Shown in pieces: positions 26,135 through 32,976 of a stretch of 39,501 bases of DNA. Under the pieces are notes generated by a model. The model was not told where the DNA came from, made no database searches, and saw only the letters and a program-made list of their open reading frames with translations. Each line of letters starts with the position of its first letter. The stretch's first letter is position 1. The DNA is from Candidatus Zixiibacteriota bacterium (GTDB lineage Bacteria; Zixibacteria; MSB-5A5; GN15; FEB-12). Position numbers and translations under genes: made by a program. The DNA lies in the NCBI GenBank assembly GCA_024276275.1, contig JAJRXM010000056.1, forward strand, positions 1 to 39,501, in the 5' to 3' direction.

Positions 26135-26290
26135 TTAACACTTGTTCTTGTTTTTTTCAAAAATCATCGACGCACCCAATGCTACCAATGCAATCGGTAC
26201 AATAAAATCACCGAAATCACCACGAATAATACCGAACTGTTCGAGTAGCATCACTACACCCATCAGTAAAACTAAAACTCCTAAAAACAT
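26135..26290 (-). CDS. Small two-helix membrane protein (51 aa)
   Basis: An ATG at 26290 with a strong AAGGAG seven bases upstream opens a 51-codon frame: a first helix (MFLGVLVLLMGVVMLLEQFG), a polar turn (IIRGDFGDF) and a second helix (IVPIALVALGASMIF) ending in a basic, Cys-terminated tail. The pattern recalls LiaI/LiaF-like (DUF5668-type) membrane hairpins. Its stop (26137-26135) abuts the BlaI start (26134), so the two are almost certainly translated together. Confidence 0.7.
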   Translation of the reverse strand: MFLGVLVLLMGVVMLLEQFGIIRGDFGDFIVPIALVALGASMIFEKNKNKC

Positions 26291-26372
26291 AATTACTCCT
26301 TCTTATTGAGTCTCCTTAATTACAATATGTTATGATGATGAAATCAAGAAAAAACTTAAAGAACTAAATAAA

Positions 26373-26861
26373 TTATTTCCAGTAAAAATTATAAAATGGG
26401 TCTTGAGAAATTCTCATACCAACTGTGTCTTTGTAGTCAGTAATTATTTCGACTTGATAGACAATGTAGCTGATACCGTCATTTTTCCAACCGCCATCAA
26501 TTTTTCCCTGAGGATGATAGATTAACCAATTACGTTCATCAAAATATGACCATGTTGCAACCGGTGTATTTTGTTCAGTTATTGGTGCATGAACCCCGTT
26601 ATAATTGATCGGAATTGTTGTTAAATCATCAAATGGGTTGTGAACTTCGGGGCGATTTCCGTGGACAAATTTATTTGCCGAATAAATATATAGAGCTGAT
26701 TCCAATGAGCTGATTGTAGCTAGTACCGATGATTTTTCGGCTTCATCCCGCAATTCTATAAATCTTGGAATAGCGATTGCCGCCAGTATTCCGATTATGA
26801 TGATTACCGAAACTACTTCTATGAGCGTAAATCCATCATTTTTTTGAAATTGAAACTGCAT
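26373..26861 (-). CDS. Type IV pilin-like / pseudopilin protein
   Basis: 162 aa with a class III prepilin signal: a short basic leader then G|FTLIEVVSVIIIIGILAAIA, with the conserved Glu5 after cleavage. The exposed domain is unlike the three pilins at 30-32 kb: it lacks their DDDATIDTW segment and has an internal Asn/Pro-rich region (NPFDDLTTIPINYNG). It would be cleaved by a prepilin peptidase and assembled into a type IV pilus or type II secretion pseudopilus. It stands alone on the minus strand, flanked by 82 and 68 bp gaps. Confidence 0.88.
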   Translation of the reverse strand: MQFQFQKNDGFTLIEVVSVIIIIGILAAIAIPRFIELRDEAEKSSVLATISSLESALYIYSANKFVHGNRPEVHNPFDDLTTIPINYNGVHAPITEQNTPVATWSYFDERNWLIYHPQGKIDGGWKNDGISYIVYQVEIITDYKDTVGMRISQDPFYNFYWK

Positions 26862-26929
26862 CAGACCCTTTCTGCCTATTTATAGAATATCGGAGTATTC
26901 AGGAGATGCTTTAGAGTAACTCTATTTGC

Positions 26930-27397
26930 TTATTCAGATATTGATTTTAGTTTCAAGACAACAATTTCGGCAATTTGTTCAAGCATCAATTTGTCATCTT
27001 CTCTGAAAAACGCCGGTTCATTGGAATCAATGTCAATTTCGCCCAAACATTTTTCTCCATCCATAAGAGGAACAACTATTTCAGATTTTGTTGAAATAGA
27101 GCATGATAAAAACCGAGGATCAGCATTAACATCATCAACTACAATAGACTTTTTCTGAGATGCCGCGGCTCCACAGATACCGGAATGTAATTCTATTTTA
27201 GTATGAGGTGTTTCAGGTCCGACGTAGGGACCTACTTCCAGATGTTCTCCTTGTATCATATAATAACCGGTCCAATTATACCCGTCAGAAAAATTATCAA
27301 TCAATTTTATTGAAACTTCCAGCACATCGTTTTCAGTGTTTAAATTCTGTATAGCATTTTGAATATCTATTATAAGTTGTTTTCGTTTGCTATTCAT
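26930..27397 (-). CDS. GAF-domain protein, probable free-methionine-(R)-sulfoxide reductase
   Basis: 155-aa single GAF domain. GPYVGPETPHTKIELHSGICG and ADPRFLSCSISTKSEIVVPL match the free-Met-(R)-sulfoxide reductase family (YebR), with C75 and C99 spaced 24 residues like the redox Cys94/Cys118 pair of E. coli; the third cysteine (Cys84) is not conserved. The closing GEIDIDSNEPAFF also fits. Role: cytosolic repair of oxidised free methionine. Its ATG overlaps the stop of the upstream URO-D-family gene (ATGA), so they are coupled. Confidence 0.8.
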   Translation of the reverse strand: MNSKRKQLIIDIQNAIQNLNTENDVLEVSIKLIDNFSDGYNWTGYYMIQGEHLEVGPYVGPETPHTKIELHSGICGAAASQKKSIVVDDVNADPRFLSCSISTKSEIVVPLMDGEKCLGEIDIDSNEPAFFREDDKLMLEQIAEIVVLKLKSISE

Positions 27398-28392
27398 AAT
27401 TTTTTCCGTATCGCATGTAAATTTTCAAATGAAACTGTCGGCTCAACAGCACATCCGGGACCTATAATAAATCGCGATGAATCGGTTTTTTCTTTTATCT
27501 CATCAATCTTATAACCGACCTCATCAGGAGGAGAGTGCAGAAGCCATCCGTTATGATCTACACCTCCTAGAATAACTTTATTCGGAAATGTTTTAAGACC
27601 GATGTCCAGGGGCATGTTGGTCGGATCATCAGTTTCCCAGTTTATAATTTGAGCGTTAAAATCATTTTCCATAATTTTTGTAAGATAATTGTTTGATGAA
27701 CATATATGGAAAACATTCAGAGCATCATCACCGGCTGCCTCAAGAAGTCGTAAATCAAACGGCAGTCCGAATTTTTGATATTCTTCCCAACTGATTAAAT
27801 TTGTTGTTGCCCATTGAGTAGTCGCATAAAAAATTCCGTCAGCACCGGCATTGCGAAGTTCTATTATGTACTTTTCAAATGTATTAGCTATATGCGTTAC
27901 AGCTTCAAATACTATTTCAGGATTAGTATGAATATGTTCTGCCATAATAGACCTGTCTGAAACCATACGCCCGGCTATAGCAACAGGTGAGAAGATAGTC
28001 ATCAAAATAGGCAATTCTTTATCAGACCCTTTGCGAATCAAAGATACCATCTGTAAGTGTTCATCAAGTGCTTTAGAACGAATATCTATTTCTTTAATTT
28101 TTTTCCAATCATCAATGGTTGAAATCGGAAAATGAGTTTTTGTGTGTTTGGTAAATTCATCGGTAGAAAAGATATGAGTGAACCCGTAATCTTCAATATG
28201 AAAATCAGCTCTCGGATTTATTTTCATAAAATCCCATTTAAATTCTTTTTGAAAATAAAGCATAGCCTCGGCGGTACCTTTGGCATTATTTTCCAGATGA
28301 AAAAAATGTCTCCAAAAAGATGCTGCATATCTATCCGGTTTTTCACCGGCTATTATCATTTCAATCCGTTCCCGCGGGGAGTATTTTTCCAT
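27394..28392 (-). CDS. Uroporphyrinogen decarboxylase (URO-D) family protein
   Basis: 332 aa in the URO-D/cobalamin-methyltransferase superfamily: MEKYSPRERIEMIIAGEKPDR at the N-terminus, DGIFYATTQWATTN, NVFHICSSN, INWETDDPTN and FIIGPGCAVEP near the end. It lacks the N-terminal RQAGRY signature of true HemE, so haem synthesis is unlikely. Relatives include methyltransferases such as MtaA/CmuA that act on corrinoid proteins, which would suit a B12-using organism, but the substrate is unknown. Its start overlaps the 3' end of the upstream zinc-ribbon gene by 37 bp. Confidence 0.85.
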   Translation of the reverse strand: MEKYSPRERIEMIIAGEKPDRYAASFWRHFFHLENNAKGTAEAMLYFQKEFKWDFMKINPRADFHIEDYGFTHIFSTDEFTKHTKTHFPISTIDDWKKIKEIDIRSKALDEHLQMVSLIRKGSDKELPILMTIFSPVAIAGRMVSDRSIMAEHIHTNPEIVFEAVTHIANTFEKYIIELRNAGADGIFYATTQWATTNLISWEEYQKFGLPFDLRLLEAAGDDALNVFHICSSNNYLTKIMENDFNAQIINWETDDPTNMPLDIGLKTFPNKVILGGVDHNGWLLHSPPDEVGYKIDEIKEKTDSSRFIIGPGCAVEPTVSFENLHAIRKKL

Positions 28393-29105
28393 AAAAATCT
28401 CTTATTTTTTGTTTTGAGTTTTGTACCGTCCCAAGGACAGAATTTAAATTTTCCGCTCATACTTTTATTACATTTAGAACAGTTTTTAGTTGGCAGAACA
28501 GAATCTAAAGGCAGTTCCCAGGAAAGTTTTTTTTCTCCGATAAGAATTGTTAAATTTCCATCTTTATAAATGTCAGCAATTTTATTGTTATTTTTATCAT
28601 ACGCAGGGAATAAATAAAAATTCATATTTTCACGCATTGCACCAATCATATTAGCAAGAACCGGTTTAAACGTTCCTAATAGTATTTTTAAATCCCCTCC
28701 AAGTTGATCTTCAAGAACAGGTAAATAAATATTACTATCTTTATCTATGACTTGTATAGTACTAAGAATTTCATTGTCGGATTTATAGTATATGCTGCCG
28801 AACGGGCTTACATTTCCGTCAACTACCGCAAACATGATGTATGGATCGAATTGTTTTAACATGTTGGTAATATCATCAGCAGAAAGGGATTTCTCTTTTT
28901 CAAAGCTTGCTTTCCAGAATTCAGTAGGCATCCACCATGCAATTGTCAATGTCTTGTCACGATCATCAACTATTTGAGTTTCTTTGATAAGTTTATTTAC
29001 ATCAACTTTATGTTCAGATTCAGATGCGATTACTCTTGTAGAAAGAGAAAATAAAATTATTATAAGAATTACTTTATAATTAAAATACGATTTCTCTAAA
29101 CTCAT
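28356..29105 (-). CDS. Exported protein with C-terminal zinc ribbon
   Basis: 249 aa. A basic N-terminus and hydrophobic signal (YKVILIIILFSLSTRVIAS) precede a domain of about 160 residues with no recognised family (DKTLTIAWWMPTEFW, FAVVDGNVSPFGSIYYK), then a zinc ribbon, CSKCNKSMSGKFKFCPWDG. There is no second membrane helix, so the ribbon should be periplasmic, which is unusual for this fold. An analogous layout occurs in the gene at 25029-25790. The last 37 bp overlap the URO-D-family gene start, and it is divergent from the sigma-54 regulator. Confidence 0.65.
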   Translation of the reverse strand: MSLEKSYFNYKVILIIILFSLSTRVIASESEHKVDVNKLIKETQIVDDRDKTLTIAWWMPTEFWKASFEKEKSLSADDITNMLKQFDPYIMFAVVDGNVSPFGSIYYKSDNEILSTIQVIDKDSNIYLPVLEDQLGGDLKILLGTFKPVLANMIGAMRENMNFYLFPAYDKNNNKIADIYKDGNLTILIGEKKLSWELPLDSVLPTKNCSKCNKSMSGKFKFCPWDGTKLKTKNKRFLWKNTPRGNGLK

Positions 29106-29135
29106 AAATCCACCCGTTATTAGAATATTTAATTA

Positions 29136-29163
29136 TTGGTATAATATAACTTGGTTATACCAA
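29136..29163. promoter_or_regulatory. 28-bp perfect dyad in divergent promoter region
   Basis: TTGGTATAA (29136-29144) is an exact inverted repeat of TTATACCAA (29155-29163), about 30-58 bp upstream of the minus-strand gene start at 29105. It is placed like a repressor operator over that gene's promoter; half-sites contain -10-like TATAAT and TTATAC. Confidence 0.5.
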
Positions 29164-29185
29164 AATCAATTATTATTTCTTACTC

Positions 29186-29204
29186 CTGCTCAATCCTTGA
29201 GCAG
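29186..29204. promoter_or_regulatory. 19-bp dyad upstream of the sigma-54 regulator gene
   Basis: CTGCTCAA (29186-29193) and TTGAGCAG (29197-29204) form a perfect inverted repeat with a 3-bp centre, about 90 bp before the ATG at 29294. With so small a loop it is more likely an operator than an RNA hairpin. Confidence 0.4.
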
Positions 29205-29293
29205 ATTTATACTTGAATATAAAGGGATTTTTCTCTCTGCCGAAAATATAAATGATAATTCTTATGAGATAAAAACGAATATTTAGGATAAAT

Positions 29294-30676
29294 ATGCCAA
29301 CTAATATATTAGTTATCGACGATGAAGATTCCATGTGTAACTTTCTTGAAATTATGCTCAAAAAAGAAGGATATAGTGTAGATACTGCCTGTGATGGGTT
29401 TTCAGCTGTTGATTTATTAAAAGAAAATAACTACGACCTTGTCATTTCTGATATGAATATGCCGGGTATGAGCGGCCTGGAAGTTTTACAGGAAGTTAAA
29501 TCATTTAAGTCAGATCAGGATTTTATTGTAATGACTGCTTTTGCGACGGTTGACTCCGCAATTGAGGCGATGAAACTTGGTGCCGCAGACTATATTACAA
29601 AACCTTTTAAAGTTGATGAAATTAAGCTGACAATAGAAAAATCAATTAATAGAAAACAGCTTGTTTCAGAAAATAAAGTTCTTAAAAAACAACTGCAGGA
29701 TGATAATTCTTTTAGCAACTTTATCGGTAATTCAGAACCGGTTGTCAAACTCAAGAAATTAGCCTCTCGGGTAGCTTCATCTGACTCTACTGTTTTAGTA
29801 CTAGGAGAATCCGGTACTGGTAAAGATTTCATTTCAAAAGCTATCCATCATTTATCTCCCCGATGCAATGCACCTTTCATAACAATAAACTGTGGAGCAA
29901 TTCCTGAGAATTTGCTTGAGTCTGAACTGTTTGGACATAAAAAAGGTGCCTTTACCGGTGCTATTAAAGATAAAGACGGACTTTTCAAAGTTGCCGATGG
30001 TGGAACTCTATTTTTAGATGAAATCGGAAATACATCTTTAGCAATTCAGGTAAAACTTCTACGGGTGCTTGAGGATAAAATTATTACACCTTTAGGGGAT
30101 ACCAACCCGATAGAAGTAGATGTCCGGTTGATAGCAGCAACCAATGCTCATTTGGAAGAAGATGTTAAACTGGGGCGGTTTCGTGAAGATCTCTTTTACC
30201 GTCTAAATGTCATACCGATAGAGATTCCTTCATTACGGGAAAGAAAAGAAGATATCCCATTATTAGTTGATTTTTTTATACGAAAATTTTCAGAAAAAAT
30301 CTCAACAGAGATAAAAACAATTTCAAAGGATGCTTCTGATATTTTACTTTCATATCAATGGCCCGGAAATGTACGAGAACTTGAGAATACATTAGAAAGA
30401 GCAGTTCTTTTAAATCGAACTAACAAATTAGAGGTCTCTGATTTCCCTGAAAAACTTTCAAAGACCGAAAACCTATCGGTAGTTGCTGATTCAACACCTT
30501 TAAACCCAACTCTTGAATCGATGGAAAAAGCATATATCCATTTTGTAATGAGTCAAACAGGCGGGAAAAAACGACAGGCGGCAAAAATTTTGGGTATTGA
30601 TACTTCTACATTATATAGAAAAATAGAACGGTATTCATTAAAAGACTTACAAAACAAAGAAAATATAGATGAATAA
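29294..30676 (+). CDS. Sigma-54-dependent response regulator (NtrC/PilR family)
   Basis: 460 aa with three domains. The receiver (1-120) has D9-D10 and phosphoacceptor D53 (VISDMNMPG). The AAA+ activator domain has Walker A GESGTGKD from residue 171, the sigma-54 contact loop GAFTGA at 218-223, and the later LFYRLNVIPIEIPSLRER. The Fis-type helix-turn-helix ends the chain (RQAAKILGIDTSTLYRKIERY). It lies 84 bp before three pilin genes whose upstream DNA carries sigma-54 promoters and paired dyads, so a PilR-like role controlling them is strongly suggested. No sensor kinase gene is adjacent. Confidence 0.95.
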   Translation: MPTNILVIDDEDSMCNFLEIMLKKEGYSVDTACDGFSAVDLLKENNYDLVISDMNMPGMSGLEVLQEVKSFKSDQDFIVMTAFATVDSAIEAMKLGAADYITKPFKVDEIKLTIEKSINRKQLVSENKVLKKQLQDDNSFSNFIGNSEPVVKLKKLASRVASSDSTVLVLGESGTGKDFISKAIHHLSPRCNAPFITINCGAIPENLLESELFGHKKGAFTGAIKDKDGLFKVADGGTLFLDEIGNTSLAIQVKLLRVLEDKIITPLGDTNPIEVDVRLIAATNAHLEEDVKLGRFREDLFYRLNVIPIEIPSLRERKEDIPLLVDFFIRKFSEKISTEIKTISKDASDILLSYQWPGNVRELENTLERAVLLNRTNKLEVSDFPEKLSKTENLSVVADSTPLNPTLESMEKAYIHFVMSQTGGKKRQAAKILGIDTSTLYRKIERYSLKDLQNKENIDE

Positions 30677-30704
30677 TATTCTGTTATAATTTTGAACAGA
30701 AAAA

Positions 30705-30720
30705 CGGAATAAGAATTGCA
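30705..30720 (+). promoter_or_regulatory. Weak sigma-54 promoter for pilin 1
   Basis: CGGAATAAGAATTGCA has the -24 GG (30706-30707) and -12 GC (30718-30719) at the exact 12-bp sigma-54 register, about 40 bp before the ATG at 30761. The -24 element is poor (CGGAAT rather than TGGCAC). Confidence 0.4.
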
Positions 30721-30760
30721 AAAGATTTTAGGTAATTAGAAAAAATACCGAAAGGATTGT

Positions 30761-31186
30761 ATGAATAGAGCAAAAAGAGAAGATGGATTTACGCTGATTG
30801 AGCTTATGATAGTTGTTGTTATCATTGGTGTATTGGCAGCCATGGCTATTCCTAGGTTTATGGAAGCCTCTACAAAAGCCAAGCAATCAGAAGTAAAGTT
30901 GATTATGAAGCAAATCTATGTTAATGAGCGTACTTTCCGTCAGCAATCAATAGCCAATACATATTATCAACCGGCAGGACCAGCTTCTTCGGCCACTCCA
31001 CAGGCATTTGCTGAGCTATGGATTGAAATTATGGCCGGATGTAGATACTCATTTGCTATAGTAGCAACAAACAATACATTTGTGTGTACTGCTACCGGTA
31101 ATATCGACGATGACGCTACCATTGATACCTGGACTATAGATCATACCGGAACTCTGACTAATACAATCAATGATGTAGGTGCTTAA
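30761..31186 (+). CDS. Type IV pilin, copy 1 (divergent)
   Basis: 141-aa prepilin with a 9-residue leader and G|FTLIELMIVVVIIGVLAAMA, Glu5 present. The head domain has two cysteines (MAGCRYS, FVCTATG) that could form a disulfide, unlike the two later copies with one cysteine. The C-terminus keeps the shared DDDATIDTWTI...GTLTNTINDV. Ribosome site AAAGGA. It lies 84 bp after the sigma-54 activator and is followed by a strong terminator. It may be a minor pilin or an alternative major subunit. Confidence 0.94.
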   Translation: MNRAKREDGFTLIELMIVVVIIGVLAAMAIPRFMEASTKAKQSEVKLIMKQIYVNERTFRQQSIANTYYQPAGPASSATPQAFAELWIEIMAGCRYSFAIVATNNTFVCTATGNIDDDATIDTWTIDHTGTLTNTINDVGA

Positions 31187-31216
31187 TAGACAGTTCTTAT
31201 ACCTTTTTCATACCTC

Positions 31217-31247
31217 AAAAAAAACCCGCTCTCAGGCGGGTTTTTTT
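31217..31247 (+). terminator. Rho-independent terminator after pilin 1
   Basis: An A-tract, then CCCGC (31225-31229) and GCGGG (31236-31240), then seven T. Confidence 0.9.
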
Positions 31248-31260
31248 GTAAATGAATATA

Positions 31261-31393
31261 CTTCGACAAACTCCGTAGCTAGGACAGACATTCCTGTCTG
31301 TCGTGTAGTCGGACAAGAATGTCCGACCTACCAAAGATTTATTTCGTAGGTCGGGTTCACAACAATCACCGATAGGTGGTTATAGAACCCGAC
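31261..31393. repeat. Cluster of intergenic palindromic repeats
   Basis: CTTCGACAA (31261) is followed by three hairpins: GACAGACA-TTCC-TGTCTGTC (31283-31302), GTCGGACA-AGAA-TGTCCGAC (31308-31327) with flanking GTA/CTAC, and a long one closed by GTCGGGTTC (31350-31358) and GAACCCGAC (31385-31393) with an inner AATCACC/GGTGGTT stem. GTAGGTCGG heads the last unit, as it does at 18760. The family resembles REP-type extragenic palindromes. It lies just after the terminator and so does not appear to be transcribed with pilin 1. Confidence 0.7.
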
Positions 31394-31413
31394 TATTATC
31401 TATTCTATTTCTA

Positions 31414-31445
31414 TCGCAAAATGCAATAAGTATGGCAAAATACAA
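31414..31445. promoter_or_regulatory. Paired activator-binding dyads upstream of pilin 2
   Basis: Two 13-mers, TCGCAAAATGCAA (31414-31426) and TGGCAAAATACAA (31433-31445), start 19 bp apart. Each is a dyad around GCA-N3-TGC. They lie about 145-175 bp upstream of the sigma-54 start, the usual place for NtrC-class enhancer sites. The same pair, with the same spacing, precedes pilin 3. Confidence 0.6.
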
Positions 31446-31561
31446 CATCCTTTTTTTAATACAACGATAGAACTTTTGGAGTAGTACCTATAAAGCTGCT
31501 AAAACATTTGATTTCGTTTAAAAATTCAATTACAAAATTGCTCAAATTTTGGGCAAAAGAA

Positions 31562-31577
31562 TGGCATAAAACTTGCC
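31562..31577 (+). promoter_or_regulatory. Sigma-54 promoter of pilin 2
   Basis: TGGCATAAAACTTGCC matches the -24/-12 consensus (TGGCAC-N5-TTGC) with GG at 31563-31564 and GC at 31575-31576. The predicted start is near 31588, about 53 nt before the ATG at 31641. Confidence 0.85.
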
Positions 31578-31640
31578 GATATTTTTAAAAAAAATTGGAA
31601 GTTGAAATCTATTAACAAAAAAGACCTGTAGGAGGTTCAA

Positions 31641-32066
31641 ATGTTCTCAAAGTTCCGTAACCGTGAAAAAGGCTTTACACTTATCGAATTGATGATTGTT
31701 GTCGTAATCATTGGTATCTTAGCTGCTTTGGCGATTCCTCGTTTCATGCAAGCTACAACAAAATCAAAACAATCAGAAGCCAAACAGATTTTAAAACAAG
31801 TTTACACAATGCAACGTACATTCCGTCAAGGTGACATCTCTAATGCCTATGGTGATAATGCTGTAACAGCTGCCGCAAACCAAAACTTCCCACAAATCGG
31901 TGTTGAAGTAATGGCCGGTGCTATATATTCTTATACTATGGTTGCTGCTGCTAATACATTTACATGTACAGCTACGGCAGATCTTGATGATGATGCTACT
32001 ATTGATACCTGGACAATAAATGAGCTGGGTACATTGACAAATACAATTAACGATGTAACTACCTAA
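31641..32066 (+). CDS. Type IV pilin, copy 2 (probable major pilin)
   Basis: 141-aa prepilin with leader MFSKFRNREKG, cleaved before FTLIELMIVVVIIGILAA; Glu5 is present. Head region: QRTFRQGDISNAYGDN, one cysteine (FTCTATA), then DLDDDATIDTWTI and GTLTNTINDVTT. It differs from copy 3 at only six of 141 residues. AGGAGG lies at an ideal distance before the ATG. It has its own sigma-54 promoter, upstream dyads and terminator. The aspartate-rich DLDDDATID may bind calcium, as in related pseudopilins (inference). Confidence 0.96.
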   Translation: MFSKFRNREKGFTLIELMIVVVIIGILAALAIPRFMQATTKSKQSEAKQILKQVYTMQRTFRQGDISNAYGDNAVTAAANQNFPQIGVEVMAGAIYSYTMVAAANTFTCTATADLDDDATIDTWTINELGTLTNTINDVTT

Positions 32067-32090
32067 TTGTAGCTGAAATCTGGGATTATG

Positions 32091-32116
32091 AAAGCCCGCT
32101 TCGGCGGGCTTTTTTT
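32091..32116 (+). terminator. Rho-independent terminator after pilin 2
   Basis: AAAGCCCGC-TTCG-GCGGGC followed by seven T: a strong tetraloop hairpin, nearly identical to the one after pilin 3. Confidence 0.93.
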
Positions 32117-32171
32117 CAAGTAAAATTTAAATTGAGTAAGACAAATAAAGAAAACTAAATCATTATTTCCA

Positions 32172-32203
32172 TCGCAAAATGCAATAGAGTTGGCAGAACG
32201 CAA
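32172..32203. promoter_or_regulatory. Paired activator-binding dyads upstream of pilin 3
   Basis: TCGCAAAATGCAA (32172-32184) and TGGCAGAACGCAA (32191-32203), again 19 bp start to start and about 145-175 bp before the sigma-54 start. The first 13-mer is identical to that before pilin 2. Confidence 0.6.
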
Positions 32204-32319
32204 TTTCAATTATCTAAAAAAAAGATATAAAAGTATAGGGTCCTTCCTACACCGCTTCTTAAGCTATCAAAAAAGATACCTACTGCTTGAGTAATCTGTT
32301 CAAAATTTAGGCGGAAGAA

Positions 32320-32335
32320 AGGCATAAAACTTGCC
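32320..32335 (+). promoter_or_regulatory. Sigma-54 promoter of pilin 3
   Basis: AGGCATAAAACTTGCC has GG at 32321-32322 and GC at 32333-32334 in perfect register. It is identical to the pilin 2 promoter except for the first base. The predicted start is near 32346. Confidence 0.8.
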
Positions 32336-32397
32336 GATAGTATTAGACAAATACTAAATTGAAAACCATTAACGAACAAGACCTGTAGGAGGTTCAA

Positions 32398-32823
32398 ATG
32401 TTCTCAAAGTTCCATAACCGTGAAAAAGGTTTTACACTTATCGAATTGATGATTGTTGTCGTAATTATTGGTATCTTAGCTGCTTTAGCGATTCCTCGTT
32501 TCATGCAAGCTACTACAAAATCAAAACAATCAGAAGCCAAACAACTTTTGAAACAAGTTTACACAATGCAACGTACATTCCGTCAAGGTGACATCTCTAA
32601 TGCCTATGGTGATAATGCTGTAACAGCTGCTGCTGGAGCAACCTTCCCGCAAATCGGTGTTGAAGTAATGGCCGGTGCATTATATTCTTATACTATGGTT
32701 GCTGCTGCTAATACATTTACATGTACAGCTACGGCGGATCTTGATGATGATGCTACTATTGATACCTGGACAATAAATGAGCTGGGTACATTGACAAATA
32801 CAATTAACGATGTAACTACCTAA
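32398..32823 (+). CDS. Type IV pilin, copy 3 (near-identical to copy 2)
   Basis: 141-aa prepilin with leader MFSKFHNREKG. It differs from copy 2 at an Arg/His in the leader, Ile/Leu at about residue 50, NQN versus GAT near residue 80, and Ile/Leu in MAGALYS. The nucleotide sequence, leader and terminator are also nearly the same, indicating recent duplication or gene conversion. All differences are conservative or in a surface-type loop, so both copies look functional. Confidence 0.96.
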   Translation: MFSKFHNREKGFTLIELMIVVVIIGILAALAIPRFMQATTKSKQSEAKQLLKQVYTMQRTFRQGDISNAYGDNAVTAAAGATFPQIGVEVMAGALYSYTMVAAANTFTCTATADLDDDATIDTWTINELGTLTNTINDVTT

Positions 32824-32847
32824 TTGTAGCTGAAATCTGGAATTATG

Positions 32848-32874
32848 AAAAGCCCGCTTTGGCGGGCTTTTTTT
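32848..32874 (+). terminator. Rho-independent terminator after pilin 3
   Basis: AAAAGCCCGC-TTTG-GCGGGC followed by seven T. Confidence 0.93.
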
Positions 32875-32976
32875 ATAAATTATTTAATATAAAAAACCGA
32901 TACTATGAATGATTATTGTTTAAATCCATTGATTTTAGAAAATTTGTTGATTCTACGGTAAAAGCAATCATATACT

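Larger units (their letters stand above)
31248..31640 (+). other. Gene-free region between pilins 1 and 2
   Basis: No gene is seen. From left to right it holds a palindromic repeat cluster (31261-31393), a pair of 13-bp dyads (31414-31445), an AT-rich spacer, a sigma-54 promoter (31562-31577) and the leader of pilin 2. Confidence 0.8.
32117..32397 (+). other. Gene-free region between pilins 2 and 3
   Basis: No gene is seen. It carries the second copy of the regulatory module (dyads 32172-32203, sigma-54 promoter 32320-32335) in the same order and spacing as before pilin 2, with the DNA between them largely diverged. The palindromic repeats found before pilin 2 are absent. Confidence 0.8.

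Noticed and set aside
27394-28392. Calling the URO-D-family gene hemE
   Set aside because: The N-terminal RQAGRY signature of true uroporphyrinogen decarboxylase is missing.
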